Shown here: positions 14,615 to 19,480 of the stretch, in pieces
Position numbering within the stretch: the stretch's first letter is position 1
How the letters are laid out: every line of letters begins with the position of its first letter
Source: DATFVJ01 sp035517695
Lineage (GTDB): Bacteria; Actinomycetota; Actinomycetes; Streptosporangiales; Streptosporangiaceae
Reading direction: 5' to 3'
Assembly: GCA_035517695.1 (NCBI GenBank)
Contig: DATIYI010000404.1
Coordinates: forward strand, 1-19,480
DNA length: 19,480 nucleotides
The notes under the pieces: generated by a model
Databases searched by the model: none
What the model was told of the DNA's origin: nothing
What the model saw: the letters and a program-made list of their open reading frames with translations, nothing else
Program-made: the position numbers and the translations under genes

Positions 14615-14904
14615 GATGCGATGCGCTCCTTCATGCGGTCATAGCTGAGCCCGTAGGTCCCGGCGATAGCAGCGTGGGAAAGCCGATCGGTCGCGGCATC
14701 GCCAAGCGGAGTGCAGGAGATGGGCTTGTGGTCATCTTCCTGGTGGCCCACGGTCATGGATGCCAGGACCTGATCCAGATTCGAATCGGCGGAAAACGAA
14801 CACTCTTCCGGCTCATCGGCACCGACGCTGTCCGTGGGCCGGTGGACGAGAATGCCGTGGAAGCTCACTATCTCAGCTCCTACCGGTTGGCCAGTAGAAG
14901 CCAT
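14611..14904 (-). pseudogene. C-terminal remnant of a MutS-like A gene (copy 1)
   Basis: The frame ends DRLSHAAIAGTYGLSYDRMK then ERIAS, stop at 14611. This corresponds without gaps over about 50 residues to the end of the intact-ended A protein of copy 2 (DGLAYAAAIADKYGLTYQRL then KERITS), including a shared SM...DD spacing. Its stop overlaps the B1 start by GTGA, exactly as A overlaps B2. Further upstream (towards 14904) the frame no longer resembles A: there is no P-loop or Walker B. It is therefore the tail of a lost A gene, probably unexpressed by itself. The similar end and junction are the best proof that the whole A-B pair was once duplicated. Confidence 0.7.
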
Positions 14905-14938
14905 CAGCCGCGGCGGCGGTTCAGGCGAGCTTCATCAC

Positions 14939-15742
14939 CTACGTGCCATGGTACCGCGCCGGATCAAGCCGCCGCCGTAGCAGGGTGGTTTTACCCGATC
15001 CCTGCCGGTTGCCGCCCAGGCTCCCAGATAGGGACGCCCAACCCAAGAGGATTTCGCCGGCGCCGAGGGCGTGGCCGAGGTAACGGGCATCGGTGCTGAG
15101 CCGGATCGGGTCGAGGCCGCAGGTGATGGCGATTAGGACGCCGCCGCGGTGGGTGACGGGGTCGGCAATGGGCCGCTGGTGGACCGGCGCCGGCCAGGCC
15201 CGGTCGGCGGTCATCGCGATGAGCACGACGTCATTACCGCACGTGCGCATCCAGGCGTTGCCCACAGGCCGCAACGGGTACGCGCGGGCGAGCGCGCTGG
15301 GATGGGCGAACCGTGCTGGCAGTAGCCCTCGAAGTCGGCGTTAACGTTAACTGCCTCGCCCGTGCCGACCTGGCGGACGCGGGCCATGTTCAGGGATGGG
15401 TGGACAGGCATGACGGGTACTATCTGGTCCCGCGTTGCTGGTCCCCGCAACCCGCAGCCGCCAAAACCGCTGCGGCGCGCCCAAAGACAGTGACGCGGTC
15501 GCCATCGCCGCTGCCCACGTCGCCGGGCAGGGCAGGGTAGCCGAACCGACATCGAGCCATGCCGAGTTGGCGCATCCGGCATGGTAGGCGGCGAGCGTGA
15601 TGATTTCCTGGTCGTCGCAGTAGGCGCGACCGCTCACAGGTGCGGTCCCCAACAGCTCACCGCAGGTCAGGCATTTGCCGTCGGGGCCATAACGGCGGGC
15701 CAGCGCCGTTACCGTTGGCTTCCCCAGGCGGGAGGTGATCAC
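14939..15742 (-). pseudogene. Twice frame-shifted gene of unknown family between the MutS-like copies
   Basis: Coding-like protein runs through three successive minus-strand frames. Segment 1 (from GTG 15742) reads TALARRYGPDGKCLTCGELL and later RAYCDDQEIITLAAYHAGC. Segment 2, from about 15440, reads DQIVPVMPVHPSLNMARVRQ and NVNADFEGYC. Segment 3, from about 15320, reads RFAHPSALARAYPLRPVGNA and later LDPIRLSTDARYLGHALGAG, ending with TAG at 14939-14941. Each segment has a natural composition and the joins need single-base shifts. The restored protein would be about 265 residues, with a CxxC pair (CLTC) plus two further Cys that might bind metal. The last 30 residues contain GGNRQGSGKTTLL, which looks like a P-loop but lacks a fitting context. 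I cannot name the family. Confidence 0.5.
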
Positions 15743-15890
15743 GTTGTGGCCGGCCCCGCTCGGGTACGGCAAGCAGCAAACCGGACGCGGCCGTGGCCCG
15801 TAGCCGGCGCACGATGGCCCGCGGCCGCCCGCGCCAGGGTGCCTGAAGCGCACCTGTGAAGTGCGCGCGTCGAACAGCGGGATGAGCGTG

Positions 15891-17438
15891 TCACGGTGGC
15901 TCTGCGGCTGACACTTCGGAGGGTGCCGCCGCCCGGGCGTCAAGGGCTCTGCGGAATATGCGCCTATACAAATCCTCGCCATAACTTGTAGGCAGCGGTT
16001 TGCCTGCAAGCAGCCTGAATGTCCGCCGTCCGTCACCTTGCCGTTCGGCACGGAGGAACAGCGTGCTGTCCGTCCTTTCAGCATAAAGACGCTGCGCCAG
16101 GTCGAAGAGATGAGTGACAAAACATACCCTGACCCCTGCGTCTAGCAGCGCGCGAACGATCTGCCGTGCGATCTCGGAGCCTTCCCGTTCGTTTGTGGAC
16201 GCGAATGACTCGTTGCACAGCAAGATGCAGTTCGGCGTTATCGTGCCCGAGATGCCACTCATCCTGCTGAGCTCTTCGTCGAGTTTCCCGCTCACCATGC
16301 GCGAGTCTTCTTCCCTCTTGTAGTGCGTGAAGACGCCATCGCAGACGCTAGCGCGAAAGGAGTGCGCCGGCACGAACATGCCGCATTGCATCATCAGCTG
16401 CGCCAGCCCTATGCTGCGCAGGAATGTCGACTTCCCGCCCTGGTTGGCGCCAGTGATCATCACAAGCCGTTTGCCATCGGCGTGCACGTCGTTGCCGACC
16501 GCTGTCACCTCGAGATTCAGCGCCAGGCACGCGTCGTACAATCCCCGCGCGGAAAGCGCTGGCTCGCCTCTGGCCAAGGGGACGGGGAGGCACGCCGGCT
16601 CGCCCTTCGCGGTGAGCCGTCCGTGCAGGTTCAGGCAGCCGATGTAGAAGGCTAGCTCGGTGCGCAGCATGCGGAAGAAGCTGAGAATATGATCGGTGGA
16701 CTGGGCTAGCGCGTTGGCAACGAGGGTGATTCCGCTGCCGCGAATCTCCGCCAAGGCCCGGATGCCGTGCCCGTCGCCATCAGGGACCTGGAAGCTGTAA
16801 CCGGAGCGGTTCCCCGCGCCGAGGCGCCTGATCCGGCCGCGTTCCCTGGGTAGTCTCCGCAGAACGTAACCGGTGCCCTTGTTGCCGTCGCCGAGGCCTG
16901 CACTGATCAGCACCCCGTGCCGGAACCTGAGTTCTCTTAGGTGGTCCTCAACGGTGCGCACGTATTCATCGCCGAACTCGCCGGACAGCATCGCGAAAAA
17001 CCGCGCAAAACCGTCTGAGCGGAAGCGGCCGGCTTGCTCGTTAGCAATATGCCACAGCCTCTTGAGCAGGCCGACGAATAGTTCCAGTACCGCAGCAGAT
17101 CTGTGCAGTATCAGGTCCGGCGAGGATGTCGGGGACAGGCCGAGATAGACTCTTTTCTCGCCTGTCGTCGCCGTTACCGCCAGATCATACATTTCCCTCA
17201 CAATCGCAGGCTGCTGCAGGCAGTCGGCAAGAACCTGCAGGCGGTATACGATCGCATCGGGATCGGTCAGGCTCGACAGGATGGCGATCCTGGCCACGTC
17301 GAGCAGGAACGAATCACGCCCCGCCATGGCGCGCAGCAGCGTGTTCAGCTCCAGGTCCTGCGTCAGGGCCTTTTTGTTCGCCGGTAGCTCCTGTTCCGGG
17401 TCGAAGTCCTGATCCCGGTGCATGAGGAAGGCCTTCAC
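15891..17438 (-). CDS. MutS domain V-like ATPase, copy 2 (B2)
   Basis: The protein has 515 residues. GTG 17438 overlaps the stop of gene A by GTGA, which implies translational coupling. It is closely similar to B1 along the whole length up to residue about 495 (DLYRRIF). It has the helical core/lever region without domain I, P-loop GANQGGKST with Lys336, the HYKREED segment after the P-loop, Walker B LLCNESFAST with Asn409-Glu410, and VTHLFDL with His443. The spacing Asn-to-His (34) equals that of B1. The short tail (DARAAAPSEVSAAEPP) differs from B1. This copy keeps an upstream A partner, so it is the better candidate for the functional pair. It is presumably a soluble, DNA- or nucleic-acid-associated dimeric ATPase, by family analogy. 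Confidence 0.87.
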   Translation of the reverse strand: MKAFLMHRDQDFDPEQELPANKKALTQDLELNTLLRAMAGRDSFLLDVARIAILSSLTDPDAIVYRLQVLADCLQQPAIVREMYDLAVTATTGEKRVYLGLSPTSSPDLILHRSAAVLELFVGLLKRLWHIANEQAGRFRSDGFARFFAMLSGEFGDEYVRTVEDHLRELRFRHGVLISAGLGDGNKGTGYVLRRLPRERGRIRRLGAGNRSGYSFQVPDGDGHGIRALAEIRGSGITLVANALAQSTDHILSFFRMLRTELAFYIGCLNLHGRLTAKGEPACLPVPLARGEPALSARGLYDACLALNLEVTAVGNDVHADGKRLVMITGANQGGKSTFLRSIGLAQLMMQCGMFVPAHSFRASVCDGVFTHYKREEDSRMVSGKLDEELSRMSGISGTITPNCILLCNESFASTNEREGSEIARQIVRALLDAGVRVCFVTHLFDLAQRLYAERTDSTLFLRAERQGDGRRTFRLLAGKPLPTSYGEDLYRRIFRRALDARAAAPSEVSAAEPP

Positions 17439-18286
17439 GACGTTATGCGCTCCTTCAGCCGCTGGTAGGTGAGGCCATACTTGTCCGCGATCGCGGCTGC
17501 GTAGGCAAGCCCGTCGGCGGGCCGTCTGGCGATCTTGAATGTGCGCTGAGCCGGATCGTCCGGGATCACCGTGCCTACCATGCTCACGGTGGCGTCGTTC
17601 AGCGTCGCCAGCTCATCGACGAATGTCACGCAGACGGCCAGCAGACCCAATTCTGTTATCTGCTTCAGCACCTCCTGGCCGAGAAACAGGGCGTCTCCAA
17701 GCGTGGTGGAGGTGAAGCTTTCGTTCATGACAATGATACTGTCGCTTGTCGCCTGTTCCAGGATATCGTAAATCCTGGTCAGCTCGTCCTCCAGCTTGCC
17801 CCGTAGGGTTTGCAGGTCTTCTTCCCTTTCAAAGTGCGCAAACATCCGGTCGGGCAGAAAGAGCCGCGCTGCGGTCCCGGGTACGGGATAGCCGAGGCTG
17901 GCGAGGTAGTGCAGCTGGCCGAACATCCGCGCGAAGGTGGTCTTGCCGCCCTGGTTGGGCCCGGTTACGACGAGTATGCACTCCGGGTCCTGCAGGTAGA
18001 AGTCATTGCAAACAACAGCTGAGCGCTCACCTGTGAGCTTGCGGGCAAGGGCGAGGTCGAATGCCGCGCAGGCCCGGACTTCCTTCGAACGAGCCGAGAC
18101 GTCCGGGTAACAGAAAGCCAAGCCTGCTGATTTGATGGGCGCGATGTATCTTAGATATGCGAGGTAGAACTGGACTTCCCGATCAAAAACGCCAATCATG
18201 CCATCGAGATAGTCGCGGTAGCGGGTACAGTAGTCGTCCAGCGCCAGGAAGACGTCAGGATGCAGCCGGGCGACCAGTTCCAGCAC
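17435..18286 (-). CDS. MutS domain V-like ATPase A, N-terminally short
   Basis: Open from GTG 18286 (GAGG upstream) to TGA 17435, 283 residues. It aligns with the C-terminal half of B2. It has the end of the helical region (VFDREVQFYLAYLRYIAPIK), P-loop GPNQGGKTTF (109-118, Lys115), HFEREED, and Walker B IIVMNESFTSTT with Asn188-Glu189. At the place of the B-protein TH motif it reads VTFVDEL, Phe222 instead of His, at the same 34-residue spacing. Relative to B2 about 220 N-terminal residues are missing. A TGA in the same frame (18308-18310) lies directly before the IS30 left end, and four sense-like codons precede the GTG. The gene may thus be a 5'-truncated relic or a naturally short partner of B2. 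The truncated reading is more likely since a MutS-like ATPase would need its clamp/lever region. Confidence 0.7.
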   Translation of the reverse strand: MLELVARLHPDVFLALDDYCTRYRDYLDGMIGVFDREVQFYLAYLRYIAPIKSAGLAFCYPDVSARSKEVRACAAFDLALARKLTGERSAVVCNDFYLQDPECILVVTGPNQGGKTTFARMFGQLHYLASLGYPVPGTAARLFLPDRMFAHFEREEDLQTLRGKLEDELTRIYDILEQATSDSIIVMNESFTSTTLGDALFLGQEVLKQITELGLLAVCVTFVDELATLNDATVSMVGTVIPDDPAQRTFKIARRPADGLAYAAAIADKYGLTYQRLKERITS

Positions 18287-18312
18287 CTGAGCCTCAACAT
18301 GGCTTGATCACA

Positions 18313-18329
18313 GACGGTCCAAGCAATCG
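18313..18329 (+). repeat. IS30 left terminal inverted repeat
   Basis: GACGGTCCAAGCAATCG. It pairs with the right end as its imperfect reverse complement (GGCGGTCTCAAGCGATCG), allowing one inserted T. Confidence 0.6.
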
Positions 18330-18401
18330 GGTTTAACGGGCGACACGGATTTAGCGTCCGAATCGGGCGTTGCCGGGGATGATCTTCCTGTAGTGAGAAG
18401 C

Positions 18402-18418
18402 TCTCGCGACACGCGAGA
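18402..18418 (+). promoter_or_regulatory. Hairpin upstream of the transposase ribosome binding site
   Basis: TCTCGCG-ACA-CGCGAGA is a perfect 7-bp stem with a 3-nt loop, ending 6 bases before the AGGAG ribosome binding site of the transposase. It might limit readthrough translation of the transposase from outside transcripts, as in other insertion sequences. That role is inferred. Confidence 0.4.
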
Positions 18419-18432
18419 CGACAGGAGAAAAC

Positions 18433-19440
18433 GTGGCCCCGGCGCGCGAGCCGCTGACCATGGAAGACAGGGAGGACATTTCCCGCGGACTGGCGAAAGG
18501 ACTGGAAAATAAAGACATAGCTACCTCGATCGGGCGGGACGAATCGGTCGTGTCCCGGGAAATCGCACGGCACGGCGGGCGCGAGGCGTATCGTGCATGG
18601 AAGGCCGACGCGGCCGCACGAGAATCGCGGAGACGCCCGAAGGAGCGTAAAATAGACAATGACGGGGAACTGCGCGAAAGGGTCACGGGCGGCCTGAAGA
18701 AAGGCTGGTCACCGGAGCAGATAGCGGGCAGGCTGTGCCTAGGGCGCAACCGGGGAGAAACGGATATGTCCGTATCACACGAGACAATCTATACCTGGAT
18801 CTACGCCCAGCCGAAAGGCGAGCTGGCCCGTGCCGGGATTATCCTGCGCACCGGCCGTGAGCAGCGGAAACCCCGCGGGCGCAAGAAGAGCACGGGCGCG
18901 AAGATCGTCGGGATGCGGTCCATCGACGAGCGGCCGGCCGAGGTGGCGGGCCGCCAGGCGCCCGGCCACTGGGAAGGCGACCTGGTCATCGGCAAGGCAG
19001 GCAAATCGGCCATGGGCACCCTGGTCGAGCGGGCCAGCCGGTACCTGTGCCCGGTCGTGCTCCCGGACGGCCACGACGCGGACTCGCTCAAGGACGCCCT
19101 GTTCGATGCCGTGAAAGACCTGCCGGCGCACTTGCGCAAGTCGCTGACCTGGGACCAGGGCACCGAGATGGCCCGGCACGCCGCCCTCACCCTCGACGCG
19201 GACCTTCCCGTCTATTTCGCCCACGCGCATTCCCCGTGGGAACGCGGCACCAACGAGAACACCAACGGGCTGATCCGGGAATACCTCCCGAAAGGGACAG
19301 AAATCCCCGGCGACCTGGAATATCTATGGATGGTAGCCGACTCGCTTAATGACCGGCCCCGTGCTATACTCGGATTCAGGAAGCCAAGCGAAGTGTTCAC
19401 GGAGCTAATGCTTCAGGAAGCCGAGATTTCACCGGCCTGA
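18433..19440 (+). CDS. IS30-family transposase
   Basis: The protein has 335 residues. GTG 18433 follows AGGAG. The N-terminal HTH region has LTMEDREDISRGLAKGLENK followed by DIATSIGRDESVVSREIARH, the IS30 DNA-binding pattern. Next comes WSPEQIAGRL and SVSHETIYTWIYAQ, typical of IS30. The catalytic DDE triad can be placed at Asp183 (GHWEGDLVIG), Asp241 (TWDQGTEMA) and Glu275 (GTNENTNGLIREYLPKGT), giving the IS30 spacing of 33 residues between the last two. Length and all motifs are complete, so the enzyme is probably active. It catalyses DDE-type excision and insertion of the element. Confidence 0.95.
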   Translation: MAPAREPLTMEDREDISRGLAKGLENKDIATSIGRDESVVSREIARHGGREAYRAWKADAAARESRRRPKERKIDNDGELRERVTGGLKKGWSPEQIAGRLCLGRNRGETDMSVSHETIYTWIYAQPKGELARAGIILRTGREQRKPRGRKKSTGAKIVGMRSIDERPAEVAGRQAPGHWEGDLVIGKAGKSAMGTLVERASRYLCPVVLPDGHDADSLKDALFDAVKDLPAHLRKSLTWDQGTEMARHAALTLDADLPVYFAHAHSPWERGTNENTNGLIREYLPKGTEIPGDLEYLWMVADSLNDRPRAILGFRKPSEVFTELMLQEAEISPA

Positions 19441-19447
19441 ATTGCTT

Positions 19448-19465
19448 CGATCGCTTGAGACCGCC
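19448..19465 (-). repeat. IS30 right terminal inverted repeat
   Basis: CGATCGCTTGAGACCGCC, the imperfect inverted copy of the left end. It starts seven bases after the transposase stop, and only 15 bases of flanking sequence remain in the window. Confidence 0.55.
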
Positions 19466-19480
19466 CAGCCACCAGCATAG

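Larger units (their letters stand above)
18313..19465 (+). mobile_element. IS30-family insertion sequence
   Basis: About 1.15 kb with one transposase gene. The terminal inverted repeats are imperfect: left GACGGTCCAAGCAATCG (18313-18329) and right, as reverse complement, GGCGGTCTCAAGCGATCG (19448-19465), matching at 16 of 18 aligned positions with one gap. CA is found directly outside both ends, which would be a 2-bp target duplication, within the usual 2-3 bp of IS30 elements. Size, transposase family and terminal repeats agree. The exact ends could differ by a few bases. It is inserted next to the 5' side of the MutS-like gene A. Confidence 0.75.

Noticed and set aside
14942..15000. P-loop-like string GGNRQGSGKTTLL at the end of the decayed gene
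   Set aside because: It matches a Walker A pattern, but no Walker B or following fold is visible and it lies near a stop in a decayed frame. It could be chance.

Overview
This is a high-GC actinobacterial window. The evidence is codon use strongly biased to G/C third positions, frequent GTG starts, purine-rich ribosome binding sites, and families typical of Actinobacteria (DUF1918, DUF4397, a DUF7455-like zinc-ribbon protein, PRC-barrel, a cyclic-nucleotide-domain histidine kinase). I cannot name the genus. Nothing suggests a plasmid or phage origin. No rRNA, tRNA or CRISPR array was seen.

Left part (1-5045): the tail of a pyridoxamine-phosphate-oxidase-fold flavoprotein is followed by a convergent S9 prolyl oligopeptidase (minus strand). 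Next comes a plus-strand set. It consists of a 45-codon ORF whose ribosome binding site lies in one arm of a 17-bp inverted repeat, a single-pass membrane protein with repeat-rich cytoplasmic N-terminus, and a secreted, C-terminally anchored DUF4397 protein.

Middle part (5046-10512, all plus): a PaaI-type hotdog thioesterase, a DUF7455-like protein, DUF1918, a universal stress protein, a small unknown protein, a PRC-barrel-like protein, and a cyclic-nucleotide-domain histidine kinase. This looks like a stress/dormancy type cluster, and a DosR-box-like palindrome precedes the DUF7455-like gene. Directly before the kinase, ending with a TGATG overlap, is a 54-codon remnant. It resembles the receiver-domain N-terminus of the response-regulator/FAD oxidoreductase that I recall as the usual partner of this kinase type.

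Minus-strand block 10574-12612: an AlkA/MPG-type DNA glycosylase, a small acidic protein gene overlapping it by GTGA and carrying a 1-nt frameshift, and an SDR oxidoreductase. A decayed plus-strand CoA-binding-domain gene lies at 12826-13040.

Right part (13040-19480): the most unusual segment. Two copies of a two-gene operon encode MutS-domain-V-like ATPases (A then B, reading on the minus strand, joined by GTGA overlaps). Copy 2 has A (N-terminally short, 17435-18286) and intact B2 (15891-17438). Copy 1 has intact B1 (13040-14614) preceded by only the C-terminal remnant of an A gene (14611-14904). A decayed, twice frame-shifted gene of unknown family lies between them. An IS30-family insertion sequence (about 18313-19465) sits beside the 5' end of A. 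All A and B proteins have Asn where the MutS Walker B motif has Asp. A also lacks the His of the MutS TH motif that B keeps, which suggests an asymmetric partner pair. The segment shows duplication, gene loss and insertion.
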